Source of the DNA: Flavobacteriaceae bacterium GSB9
GTDB lineage: Bacteria > Bacteroidota > Bacteroidia > Flavobacteriales > Flavobacteriaceae
Length of the DNA: 64,000 nt
Direction of reading: 5' to 3'
Assembly: GCA_022749295.1 (NCBI GenBank)
Contig: CP062007.1
Span: forward strand, 806,001 to 870,000
Shown here: positions 8,740 through 16,408 of the stretch, piece after piece
How the letters are laid out: each line of letters opens with the position of its first letter
Numbering within the stretch: position 1 is the stretch's first letter
Notes under the pieces: generated by a model
What the model was told of the DNA's origin: nothing
Database searches by the model: none
What the model saw: the letters and a program-made list of their open reading frames with translations, nothing else
Translations under genes and position numbers: made by a program

Positions 8740-9378
8740 ATGGCACTAGTAGGAAAAAAATTTCCAGATTTAAATGTTGACGCAATGAATGAAATGGGCG
8801 ACACTTTTAAATTAAATGTTCTTGAAACAGCAAGAGACAATAAGAAAAAAGTAGTATTATTTTGGTACCCTAAAGACTTTACTTTTGTTTGCCCAACAGA
8901 ATTACACGCATTTCAAGCAGCATTGCCAGAATTTGAAAAACGTAATACTGTAGTAATTGGCGCATCTTGCGATACACCCGAAGTACATTTTGCATGGTTA
9001 AACACTGCAAAAGACCACGGTGGAATTGAAGGAGTAACCTACCCTATTCTTGCAGATAGTAACAGAAATCTTTCTAGCATTTTAGGTATTTTAGATATTA
9101 CCAATGAAACTTTCGACGAGGCTACAGGAACTGTGCAAGTTGAAGGTGACAACGTAACCTACAGAGCAACTTACATTATCGATGAAGATGGTGTTGTACA
9201 GCACGAAAGCATCAACAACATGCCCTTAGGAAGAAACGTAAACGAGTACATCCGTTTGGTAGATGCTCTAACGCACGTTCAGGAAAAAGGTGAAGTATGC
9301 CCTGCAAACTGGGAAGAAGGCAAAGAGGCCATGAACGCCAATTCCAAAGCAACTGCTGAATATTTAGCAAGTCACTAA
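8740..9378 (+). CDS. 2-Cys peroxiredoxin (AhpC/TSA, Prx1-AhpC class)
   Basis: The 212-aa peroxidase reduces hydrogen peroxide and organic peroxides. The peroxidatic cysteine is C51 in FTFVCPTELHAF. The resolving cysteine is C187 in GEVCPANWEEG near the C-terminus, which is the typical 2-Cys arrangement. The protein lacks an AhpF-binding partner gene here. Instead, a thioredoxin-like gene follows 65 bp downstream and may serve as its reductant. A well-formed promoter precedes it, and a terminator closes the three-gene unit at 10041-10070. Confidence 0.95.
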   Translation: MALVGKKFPDLNVDAMNEMGDTFKLNVLETARDNKKKVVLFWYPKDFTFVCPTELHAFQAALPEFEKRNTVVIGASCDTPEVHFAWLNTAKDHGGIEGVTYPILADSNRNLSSILGILDITNETFDEATGTVQVEGDNVTYRATYIIDEDGVVQHESINNMPLGRNVNEYIRLVDALTHVQEKGEVCPANWEEGKEAMNANSKATAEYLASH

Positions 9379-9443
9379 AATTTTTATATCTCCACTGCCA
9401 AACCTTTATAAATGGATTGGCAGTGGTTTTTAAATACAAAAAA

Positions 9444-9758
9444 ATGGTACAAGAATTAGAAAAAGACAGTTTAGGAGAAATCGTTTCCAACAACGATTTA
9501 GTTGTTGTTCAGTACTCTGCTACTTGGTGTGGTAATTGTAGAATTATGAAGCCGAAGTTTAAAAAATTAGCTTCAGAAAACGAAGGCGTATCTTTTGTAA
9601 TCGCTGATGCCGAAAAGTTTCCTGAATCTCGAAAATTAGCTACTGTTGATAATTTACCAACTTTCGCTACTTTCAAAAATGGGGCGTTTGTTAACCAAGT
9701 TCAAACCAACAAGTTTGATGTTTTAAAAGACTTAGTAAATGAAGTTACCAGTAATTAA
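9444..9758 (+). CDS. Thioredoxin-family protein with CGNC active site
   Basis: The 104-aa protein has a single thioredoxin fold without signal peptide, so it is cytoplasmic. The active site is WCGNCRIMKP (C29, C32), where the usual Pro between the cysteines is Asn. The cis-Pro motif LPTFATF follows. The start is the ATG at 9444; an upstream TTG would add a poor extension. The gene sits between the peroxiredoxin and a small acidic protein that it overlaps by 20 bp, which suggests it reduces the peroxiredoxin. The CGNC motif may alter redox potential or reductase specificity. Confidence 0.88.
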   Translation: MVQELEKDSLGEIVSNNDLVVVQYSATWCGNCRIMKPKFKKLASENEGVSFVIADAEKFPESRKLATVDNLPTFATFKNGAFVNQVQTNKFDVLKDLVNEVTSN

Positions 9759-9996
9759 ACATTTAACCCAGTTTATTGAAGATAACGACGAAGATTTTAT
9801 AATTGAAACCATTGAAACCCTAGAATCCTTAACCGAGGTTTCGTCATTAAAAGATGAAGAACTCGACGTTATTGGAGAACTTATCTCTAACATGTATGGT
9901 GCCTTGGAAGTCAACAAAATGACAAAAGATGGCACGCCAAAAAAAGAAGCTTTAAATACATTTATGTCTAGAGTTTTAGGGTCTATCGATAAGTAG
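9739..9996 (+). CDS. Small acidic protein of the peroxiredoxin-thioredoxin operon (DUF6952-like)
   Basis: The 85-aa protein is acidic and predicted helical, with no membrane segment and no cysteine. I recall this family as DUF6952, found after thioredoxin genes in flavobacteria, but this is from memory. Its ATG lies inside the last 20 bp of the thioredoxin gene, so translation is likely coupled. The conserved linkage suggests a role as a partner or chaperone of the redox pair, but no function is known to me. Confidence 0.75.
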   Translation: MKLPVIKHLTQFIEDNDEDFIIETIETLESLTEVSSLKDEELDVIGELISNMYGALEVNKMTKDGTPKKEALNTFMSRVLGSIDK

Positions 9997-10040
9997 AAAA
10001 ATAGATTTTAACTTTTTAAAACTCTAATACAGTTTATAAA

Positions 10041-10070
10041 AAAACAGGTAAAGTACTTTACCTGTTTTTT
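10041..10070 (+). terminator. Intrinsic terminator of the peroxiredoxin operon
   Basis: A perfect 24-bp palindrome (10043-10066) with arms ACAGGTAAAG and CTTTACCTGT is followed by a run of T. It lies 46 bp after the last gene of the operon. An A-run on the left side means it could also work on the minus strand, for the Crp/Fnr gene ending at 10167. Confidence 0.8.
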
Positions 10071-10166
10071 TGGTTGGTTAGCTATCAATCCTTTCTTTTA
10101 ATTCTTTCAATTAAAGGAAGCCATGTCAAATATATTGTTTAGGGAAGTATAAATAAATAACAAATG

Positions 10167-10742
10167 TTAATTCCCCCCTATTTTTTTGCGTATCCTGCTT
10201 AATTGTACAGGAGTTATTCCTAAATAGGAAGCAATATGATATTGAGAGATTAAGCGATCTATATCGGGGTGTTGTTTCTTAAGTTCTAAATAACGCTGGG
10301 TAGCATCAAGCGAAATTAAATCTACCAAACGCTTTTCGTATTGTATGTAAACAGATTCTAAAACTTTAGCATAAAGGTTTTTAAGCGCATCACTTCTTTG
10401 GTAAATCTTCATTAACCCAGCATAATCTACCTCATAAAGTTTACATTCGGTTATGGTTTCAAAAACAAATGCAGAAGGTTTATTTTTTACCAAGGCCGTT
10501 AACGCCCCCATAAAAGAAGTTGGAAAGTAAAAACTCTTATTAAACTCTTTACCAGATTCTGTACACAAATAGCATCTAATAACACCCGATTTTATTAGGT
10601 AAACTTTAGTGGGCACCTCGTTTAATTTTACAACTTGGTTTCCTGGCGGAACTGTTTTCAGCTCACTTATCTGTTTTAATTCATTGAATAATTCTTCTGA
10701 AATTTTTCCGATAGAATTTAAAAATTCGAAACTACTATTCAT
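10167..10742 (-). CDS. Crp/Fnr-family transcriptional regulator
   Basis: The 191-aa protein has an N-terminal cyclic-nucleotide-binding-type beta-barrel (VYLIKSGVIRCYL, then FMGALTAL) and a C-terminal helix-turn-helix (ISQYHIASYLGITPVQLSRIRKK, about 164-187). The LSRIRK recognition helix is common in Bacteroidota Crp/Fnr proteins. No cysteine cluster for an iron-sulfur centre is evident, so it is not a classical Fnr. The effector and targets are unknown. It is monocistronic between two terminator-like hairpins. Confidence 0.9.
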   Translation of the reverse strand: MNSSFEFLNSIGKISEELFNELKQISELKTVPPGNQVVKLNEVPTKVYLIKSGVIRCYLCTESGKEFNKSFYFPTSFMGALTALVKNKPSAFVFETITECKLYEVDYAGLMKIYQRSDALKNLYAKVLESVYIQYEKRLVDLISLDATQRYLELKKQHPDIDRLISQYHIASYLGITPVQLSRIRKKIGGN

Positions 10743-10905
10743 GTATTGGTTTTAAATGTTAGTAGAAAAAACTGGATTTAACGAATTAGGGCTTCAACTT
10801 TTTTGCTAATCGAAAATAACATCTTTTAACAGTTTACCATTAAATAATCTATAATTTGCAGATAAAAATGGCTTAGTTGTATATACAAATGTAATTATAT
10901 AATTT

Positions 10906-10931
10906 AAAAAACCCCGAACATAAGTCCGGGG
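10906..10931 (-). terminator. Intrinsic terminator of the coiled-coil protein gene
   Basis: Read on the minus strand, CCCCG and CGGGG arms enclose a 10-nt loop that can add pairs (A-T, C-G and one G-T), followed by six T. It lies 33 bp after the stop codon of the gene at 10964-11848. Confidence 0.8.
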
Positions 10932-10963
10932 CTCCATAAACCTTAAGTGAATATATAAGTAAC

Positions 10964-11848
10964 CTACTTTAAAGTAAATTCTGATGTTGATACTAAGTCT
11001 TTTTCATTAAATACGTTTACCACATAACGTCCATCTTCAAAATTATCGTCTCCTTTCGAAGCTACAAATTCGCAAATATTAAGACTCTCGTTTTCGTAAT
11101 TAAACTTACTTATAACACTGTAGTTCAACATTTTTTCTCCAAACTGCACCTGTTCGTTCAGTCCCAAAACATTGTTTTTTGGCCCAATGACCTGTACATA
11201 CAATTCTTGGTCTCCAGCAGACACCAAAGCGTTCTTTGCAACGGTGAAGCAAACCCTAATTTTGTCTACTCGACGAGCTCTTTCGGTTGGAATTAGTTTT
11301 CCCGATGTTCGTTCTATAACACCAAACCCTTTTAATCCAACCGTATTTAAGATTGATGCGTTTTCTACAACTTCAGCCAAAGCATTATTTTGCACTAAAA
11401 GCGAGTCTGTAAAAATGGTGCGTTCTTCCAAGCGCACTCGCGTACTATCCAACGAGGTTGCCAAATACGTGTTTTCTACTCGCAATGAATCGTTTTGTTT
11501 TAACAATACATCCATTTCTTTTTGTAGCGACAAATACTTGCTTTTGTAACGCCATAAACTTTTTACATTAGTTTCCGATATTTTTAGCGAATCGATCAGT
11601 CCCTGTATACGGCCTCTAGCTTCAACTAAATTTGCATTGGCAATTTCGTTTTCCCCTATAGCCTCGTCGTACTGTTTGGCCATAGCATTTAAATCTTTCA
11701 TAACCAATTCTTTTTCAGCAGTAAGTTCTCTTTCTGTTTCGTTACTCTTTTTGTACAGGTTCATTGTATAAAAACCCGTTGCTAAAAATAAAACCAAGGC
11801 AATGCCCAATGCTACCTTAAGGCCAGTGTTGCTTTTATTGTTTTCCAT
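10964..11848 (-). CDS. Membrane-anchored coiled-coil protein of unknown function
   Basis: The 294-aa protein has one N-terminal membrane helix (about residues 9-29, KVALGIALVLFLATGFY) followed by a long coiled coil (about 32-160). The C-terminal domain (about 190-294) is predicted beta-rich, with segments such as IRVCFTVAKN and ELYVQVIGPKNNVLG. It resembles flavobacterial proteins sometimes auto-annotated as SMC-like because of the coiled coil, but there is no ATPase head. The topology suggests an inner-membrane anchor with the bulk in the periplasm. A good terminator follows. The function is unknown. Confidence 0.75.
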   Translation of the reverse strand: MENNKSNTGLKVALGIALVLFLATGFYTMNLYKKSNETERELTAEKELVMKDLNAMAKQYDEAIGENEIANANLVEARGRIQGLIDSLKISETNVKSLWRYKSKYLSLQKEMDVLLKQNDSLRVENTYLATSLDSTRVRLEERTIFTDSLLVQNNALAEVVENASILNTVGLKGFGVIERTSGKLIPTERARRVDKIRVCFTVAKNALVSAGDQELYVQVIGPKNNVLGLNEQVQFGEKMLNYSVISKFNYENESLNICEFVASKGDDNFEDGRYVVNVFNEKDLVSTSEFTLK

Positions 11849-11958
11849 AATTTCCGTTTTAATGTGTTAAGGTTAAATTTTTGATTAATCTATAGTTTTT
11901 TAATGCTATAAACAAATAATGCTGTATTTTTAATAATGAAATCATTTTTTGGTAACAG

Positions 11959-12978
11959 ATGGATAAACTCGTTTTATTTAACAATGCGCTGCGCAATAAA
12001 TTATTAAACAAACGCTCTGGTGAATCCAAATTTGGCCAACATGTTCAAATATTAACCAGCATTTCCAATATATACGAACAGCTTGGTAATTTGGACGTTA
12101 GGTATGTTGTTTTAGGCTTTCCGGAAGATGTTGGGGTATTTGCAAACCATGGAAACACTGGCTCCTCTGCAGCTTGGGAAGCCACACTTAAAGTTTTGTT
12201 AAACATACAAAGCAATGTTTTTACAAAAGCTAAGGACGTTTTGGTTTTGGGGCATTTGGACTTTTCAGATGAACTGGATAAAATTTCAAAATTAAAACCC
12301 ACAAAGAAAAAGGATATTTTAAAAGCTAGGAAAATTGTTGAACAGATTGATTCTAAAGTGGCTTTCATTATCCATCAAATCGTATTGGCTGGAAAAAAGC
12401 CCATTATTATTGGGGGTGGCCACAACAATGCTTACGGAAACCTAAAAGGTACAAGCTTGGCGCTTAATACCCCGATAAATGCTGTTAATTTTGATGCCCA
12501 TTCTGATTTTAGGGACGAAGAAGGACGCCACAGCGGAAACGGCTTTACCTATGCTTTCAACGAAGGTTTTTTAGGGAACTATTTTGCATTCGGGCTTCAT
12601 GAAAACTACACTTCCGATAAGATAATCAACATCCTTGATAAAGAGAAAACTATTGAATACAACGCTTTTGAAGATATAGAAATCAGAAAAACAAGTAGCT
12701 TAAAAAAAGAAATGAAACGCGCTTTAAATCATGTTTCAGATAACCCTTTTGGTATTGAAATAGACTGTGATGCTATTGAGAACATACCCAGTAGCGCCAT
12801 GACACCAAGTGGTTTTTCGGTGAACAAAGTCAGACAGTTTGTAAACTTTTTTGGCGGGCATGAAAATGCGGCATATCTTCATATCTGTGAAGCGGCACCA
12901 TCTAAAAGAACGGCTTACCAGGTTGGTAAACTAATCACCTATTTAATAACCGATTTTATAAAGGCCAATAGCCAATAG
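11959..12978 (+). CDS. Arginase-family hydrolase, formimidoylglutamase-like (HutG)
   Basis: The 339-aa ureohydrolase-fold enzyme keeps the manganese motifs of the family: GGGHNNAYG, NFDAHSDFR and EIDCDAIENIPSSA. In Bacteroidota this type is usually called formimidoylglutamase, which cleaves N-formimidoyl-glutamate in histidine breakdown. Agmatinase is the alternative. No other hut gene is nearby, so the pathway cannot be confirmed. The last five codons and the stop lie in a heptanucleotide tandem repeat (12964-13018), which fixes the C-terminal residues as KANSQ. Confidence 0.82.
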   Translation: MDKLVLFNNALRNKLLNKRSGESKFGQHVQILTSISNIYEQLGNLDVRYVVLGFPEDVGVFANHGNTGSSAAWEATLKVLLNIQSNVFTKAKDVLVLGHLDFSDELDKISKLKPTKKKDILKARKIVEQIDSKVAFIIHQIVLAGKKPIIIGGGHNNAYGNLKGTSLALNTPINAVNFDAHSDFRDEEGRHSGNGFTYAFNEGFLGNYFAFGLHENYTSDKIINILDKEKTIEYNAFEDIEIRKTSSLKKEMKRALNHVSDNPFGIEIDCDAIENIPSSAMTPSGFSVNKVRQFVNFFGGHENAAYLHICEAAPSKRTAYQVGKLITYLITDFIKANSQ

Positions 12979-13018
12979 CCAATAGCCAATAGCCAATAGC
13001 CAATAGCCAATAGCCAAT
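12964..13018 (+). repeat. Heptanucleotide tandem repeat, GCCAATA, seven copies plus a partial
   Basis: Seven perfect head-to-tail copies of GCCAATA (12964-13012) are followed by GCCAAT. The array starts four codons before the stop of the arginase-family gene, and the second copy supplies the TAG stop. Copy-number changes would leave the reading frame untouched because the stop comes first. Perfect identity between copies suggests recent slippage. Confidence 0.97.
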
Positions 13019-13063
13019 GATACTATTTATTTTGATAAAGCGACATTAAATTTGGCCTATTAT

Positions 13064-13555
13064 TCAATTACTTTTCAGAGCCTCATCTAACTCTTTACAA
13101 TACTTACTCTCCTTATCACAAAGCACAGTTAAGGTTTCGGTTAAAACCTGTTGTAATTCTGTATGGTTGGGATAAATTTTCTGAGCTAATTTAAATTCTG
13201 AATATGCTGCCAGTGGCCTTTTATCACGTAAACGCTCTTTTCCAGATGTCATTAAAAAGCGAAATGTTTTGTCATTTTGATAATTATGATACTGCATGAT
13301 TTGTTGAGCATGCTTTTTCTCATATAAACTGTAACTGTTTAAAGCACAAAACACAATAAATGCCGCTGCAACGATAATTAAAATGGTAAGTATGCCAACC
13401 GGCCTTTTATTTTCCCTTTTACTAGCCTGTATTGCAAATGTTCTTGAATATTTAGGAAGGGCATTAAAAGAAGGTATTCTATCTTTTTCGAATAGCTTTT
13501 TTCTTGGATTTCTTGAATAAATCCATTTTTGCATGCCAAAACCCATATACCCCAT
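13064..13555 (-). CDS. Single-pass membrane protein with TPR-like C-terminus
   Basis: The 163-aa protein begins MGYMGFGMQKWIY, a basic cytoplasmic segment rich in Lys and Arg. It then has one membrane helix (about residues 53-73, GILTILIIVAAAFIVF) and a C-terminal helical part resembling TPR hairpins (PLAAYSEFKLAQKIYPN). No enzymatic motif is visible. It is the last gene of the minus-strand cluster that includes the AAA+ ATPase. A terminator is not obvious; the heptamer repeat lies just beyond. Confidence 0.68.
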   Translation of the reverse strand: MGYMGFGMQKWIYSRNPRKKLFEKDRIPSFNALPKYSRTFAIQASKRENKRPVGILTILIIVAAAFIVFCALNSYSLYEKKHAQQIMQYHNYQNDKTFRFLMTSGKERLRDKRPLAAYSEFKLAQKIYPNHTELQQVLTETLTVLCDKESKYCKELDEALKSN

Positions 13556-13624
13556 AATAAACCTTTATTTATAGGTCTAAAATTTTGAGGTTTTGTTACA
13601 ACTAATATAGAACGAGAACAAGCT

Positions 13625-15319
13625 TCAATTAGCTCCTTTCAATGAATCTATTTGCTTTTGAAGTTTTTCCAATAACGCTGCCTTTTCATCTTTTACAGGG
13701 ATGACCTTTGTAATGGAATCTTGGACCGTTTCGCCCAAATCAATTGTTTTTGATTCTTCAACAAAATAGTAACCAATACCTTCACTGGCCCGCCATGCCT
13801 CATGCAGTTGATCATAAACAGTTTTGTCCCATTGACTGGGGTGTTTTACATCTATCCAAACCACATCGCGGTACTCACTATCTACCAGCACCAAATCGGG
13901 AGTTGCCGAACCATCAAACTGATTGGCATTTTTTTTACTAATGGACGAAACTGTTCCCATAAAAAACATACGCTTTTTGCCTGCAATATTTTTTATATAT
14001 GGTCGAAATTCTACCGGCGTATTCGCCGTCCAATCGTACTCCTTACGCGATTCCTGTACCTTTAAGGGCATCGCCGAAACTCCTGCATACCCCTGCTTTT
14101 TAGCAGCGTGATTGTAATAATAGAGCTTATCGGTTCCATCGGCTGGAATAAAAACGCTAAAGCTTAAACTGGTACGCTCCTCGCCTACGGGCTCTAAGCC
14201 AAACCAATGGTACAAACCGCTATATGCATTCACGTTAGTATCTGAAAAATCAAAATCGGTTACATAAGGTTGCTGGTTTTGGTCTTTTGGCATGGTTGGA
14301 ATCTTAACTGCTGTTTCCATGTTCCATGGTAAGGGGTCACTAAAACCTCCCAAGAATTTCAATGATTCGGCCTGTAGCCTAGACACCTTTTCGGCCAAGG
14401 TATTTTGACGTGTTAAAAACGGATGGTTATTCATTTCTTCCGGACTTATATACGTGCCTTTTCCTATTAATATGCGTTCCATATAATCCTGAAAATTGTG
14501 CTCTCCATTGTCAATGACCATAACGCCACCAAAAGTTGGATACGGAAACAAGAAGCCTTTCCATTTAATTAAGCTTACTACCTCTACCCATTGCCCAGAA
14601 TCATTTTGCATATAATACGTGTCGCTAGGCTCCATGGTAAACAATTGAAAAAAATTAAAGCGCTGTACTACGGCATTATAAGTGTTTCGACTGAATTTTA
14701 ACGATTCACCTATCGAAAAGGTAACTGGAATTCTGTTTTCGCTTGAAAATCGCGGAAATGGCGTTGTACTTGAAACGGCAAATACTTCTTCGGTATTATC
14801 AGTCATGCCCTGCCACATATATTTTTCGGTAGGTTGAATGGCCATAGTCCATTTATTTTCATCTCCAATCCTTACTAGGTGCGGTAATGATACATCTTTG
14901 GTTTCGCCAACACTTTCGTTAGCCATAGAGAAGATATTTCGTAAGGGCTGAATACGCTCATTTTGCGTTAATGGCAATTCGTTAATTTCGAGCTTGTTCA
15001 AATTATTGAATACGTTATAGGTTTTCATGTATTCGTACATTTTGAAGTGCCATCCAACAGCATATAATATGCCGAAAAAGAAAATCAATAATGCTAAAAT
15101 CCCCAATCTCCCTAAGATACTTGCCGAATTTCGGAATTTTCTTAGGCCAAAAAATAGCACGAGAACACTCAAAAGAATAACGAAAACGTATTTTCTTAAA
15201 AATAACAATGCGGGTTGATAATCGTCTCTTAAAACAAAAAGCACAATAAATAAGATTAATAAAACAATTATGGTAACTGTCTTTTGCTTTTTTCCTTTAT
15301 TCCAGTAGTTTTTTATCAT
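13625..15319 (-). CDS. Large membrane protein of the AAA+ cluster, unknown function
   Basis: The 564-aa protein has about three N-terminal membrane helices (roughly 14-31, 38-60 and 70-95) and a soluble region of about 460 residues. The soluble part has several aromatic-rich segments (YHWFGLEPVGEE, KYMWQGMTDN) and ends in a short coiled coil. I recognise no family. The orientation is not certain, but one long soluble domain after an odd number of helices would place it in the periplasm if the N-terminus is inside. Together with the two smaller membrane proteins it would form the membrane part of the cluster. Confidence 0.72.
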   Translation of the reverse strand: MIKNYWNKGKKQKTVTIIVLLILFIVLFVLRDDYQPALLFLRKYVFVILLSVLVLFFGLRKFRNSASILGRLGILALLIFFFGILYAVGWHFKMYEYMKTYNVFNNLNKLEINELPLTQNERIQPLRNIFSMANESVGETKDVSLPHLVRIGDENKWTMAIQPTEKYMWQGMTDNTEEVFAVSSTTPFPRFSSENRIPVTFSIGESLKFSRNTYNAVVQRFNFFQLFTMEPSDTYYMQNDSGQWVEVVSLIKWKGFLFPYPTFGGVMVIDNGEHNFQDYMERILIGKGTYISPEEMNNHPFLTRQNTLAEKVSRLQAESLKFLGGFSDPLPWNMETAVKIPTMPKDQNQQPYVTDFDFSDTNVNAYSGLYHWFGLEPVGEERTSLSFSVFIPADGTDKLYYYNHAAKKQGYAGVSAMPLKVQESRKEYDWTANTPVEFRPYIKNIAGKKRMFFMGTVSSISKKNANQFDGSATPDLVLVDSEYRDVVWIDVKHPSQWDKTVYDQLHEAWRASEGIGYYFVEESKTIDLGETVQDSITKVIPVKDEKAALLEKLQKQIDSLKGAN

Positions 15320-15386
15320 TTTTTATATTTTGTTATTGCTAAACTTATCTAAATCAAAGTTTGGCAATCTATTAATATAATTGCTT

Positions 15387-15430
15387 AAATTGAAAAGATT
15401 ACTTCGTCATACTTCCCTTGAAATGACGTT
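15387..15430 (-). repeat. Probable dispersed intergenic repeat (CGTCAT-ATGACG hairpin)
   Basis: On the minus strand the element runs AACGTCATTTCAAGG then GAAGTATGACGAAGTAATCT. CGTCAT/ATGACG arms (15405-15410 and 15423-15428) enclose 12 nt. I recall similar CGTCATTtC...GAAGnAATCT units scattered in flavobacterial genomes. It abuts the stop codon of the 178-aa gene. The repeat status needs a genome-wide count. Confidence 0.5.
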
Positions 15431-15945
15431 TACAACAACCCTTTATCTTTTAAACGCTCACGAGCACTTTTTTCTTCATTTTTGGGTGTTTCCTTAGGTT
15501 GTTCTTCTATTATTTCAGCATCTTTGGTTTTTAAATCTTCGATAAAATCTTTTCCTTTTTCAATGGTATCATGCATCATGCCTTCTAAAGATTCACTTTT
15601 TTCATCAATAACTTGACTGGATTTAAATACAAAATTCGCTAAATACGTACCAAGCAAAGTACCCACAATCATAGATGCAAAAATAGATATTGTAGCAACA
15701 TCAATAGGAATTAAAAAACGAGCAACCACAATAGCGATAAGGAACAAAAAACCGATGAACACCAACCTGACTAGAAACTTTTGCTGATATACAAAACCCG
15801 TTTTGTCGGCAGGTTTCATTTGTAAACTTCTGGAATACATAATTTTATTAAAAAATCGATACAAGCGATTGCTTTGCGATTCGCGCCAATATATGAGCGC
15901 CCCAAACAATATGGATGCGATAAAAATGATTAATTCTAGTGTCAT
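15430..15945 (-). CDS. Small integral membrane protein with charged cytoplasmic tail
   Basis: The 171-aa protein starts at MTLELIIFIASILFG (ATG ending at 15945). It has one helix at about 3-20 and two more at about 60-100 (VRLVFIGFLFLIAIVV and SIFASMIVGTLLGTYLA). The C-terminal 65 residues are highly charged (KSESLEGMMHDTIEK then KETPKNEEKSARERLKDKG). No family is recognised. It belongs to the minus-strand AAA+ cluster. The stop codon touches a hairpin repeat, so transcripts may end or be processed there. Confidence 0.7.
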   Translation of the reverse strand: MTLELIIFIASILFGALIYWRESQSNRLYRFFNKIMYSRSLQMKPADKTGFVYQQKFLVRLVFIGFLFLIAIVVARFLIPIDVATISIFASMIVGTLLGTYLANFVFKSSQVIDEKSESLEGMMHDTIEKGKDFIEDLKTKDAEIIEEQPKETPKNEEKSARERLKDKGLL

Positions 15946-15954
15946 AAATATTAA

Positions 15955-15977
15955 AGTTTGAAGCACGGAGTTTGAAG
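15955..15977. repeat. Heptad-phased flanking repeat, left side of the four-helix-bundle gene
   Basis: AGTTTGAAG occurs at 15955-15963 and 15969-15977, exactly 14 bp (2 x 7) apart. It is followed by a GAAGTTT/AAACTTC palindrome (15974-15988). The right flank of the gene has the complementary CTTC word in a 7-bp period, so the gene is bracketed by related short repeats. Confidence 0.6.
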
Positions 15978-16000
15978 TTTTAAACTTCTTATTACTGTAC

Positions 16001-16357
16001 TTAATTTTTTATTTTTTTTCTAAAAGCTATGGTCATATTCATCAAATCAAAACACTCTTTATAGAATTTCATAAAAACATGCTCTTCAATATAATTTCTC
16101 CTTTTAGCTTTATGCAAACAAGTTACTACTTCTGCCAATGACCTAATAGCATAGCCTAAAAATTTTCTGTACTCGGGTCCGGATTGCAAAATTGAACCTT
16201 CGGAAATATTTAGAGCGATAGAATCTGAAGCTCTTTTTAATTGTGACGACAGATTGTAAGTTTCATCCTTAGGAAATTTACTTGCCAGAGTATTCATCTC
16301 TTCACCCAAATCCATTCCCTTCTGCCAAATAATTAAATCTTCAAATTTAAACTTCAT
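16001..16357 (-). CDS. Four-helix-bundle protein (S23/IVP family)
   Basis: The 118-aa protein has the S23 intervening-protein signature: a start FKFEDLIIWQKGMDLG, the conserved LSSQLKRASDSIALNISEG, and YRKFLGYAIRSLAEV. Family members form a pentamer of four-helix bundles and are known from 23S rRNA intervening sequences, but many lie elsewhere and their function is unknown. Here it sits inside the AAA+ cluster between two genes on the same strand, flanked by CTTC/GAAG heptad repeats. That bracketed position looks like an insertion rather than an original operon member. Confidence 0.9.
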   Translation of the reverse strand: MKFKFEDLIIWQKGMDLGEEMNTLASKFPKDETYNLSSQLKRASDSIALNISEGSILQSGPEYRKFLGYAIRSLAEVVTCLHKAKRRNYIEEHVFMKFYKECFDLMNMTIAFRKKIKN

Positions 16358-16380
16358 ATGTAAATAGGCTAAATTTAAAA

Positions 16381-16408
16381 CTTCTCACTTCTAACTTCAA
16401 GCTTCTTT
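16381..16408. repeat. Heptad repeat CTTCnnn, right side of the four-helix-bundle gene
   Basis: Four consecutive 7-mers begin with CTTC: CTTCTCA, CTTCTAA, CTTCAAG and CTTCTTT (16381-16408). The array overlaps the stop codon of the 415-aa gene (16397), so if it was added with the four-helix-bundle gene it has reshaped that gene's C-terminus. The reverse complement (GAAG) matches the word repeated on the left flank. Confidence 0.6.

Noticed and set aside
12964-13018. The GCCAATA array as a CRISPR or regulatory array
   Set aside because: The copies are directly adjacent, without spacers, and the unit is only 7 bp. It is a simple tandem repeat.
13744-14111. Overlapping plus-strand open frames opposite the 564-aa gene
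   Set aside because: They have no recognisable motifs and lie entirely inside a long well-formed minus-strand gene.
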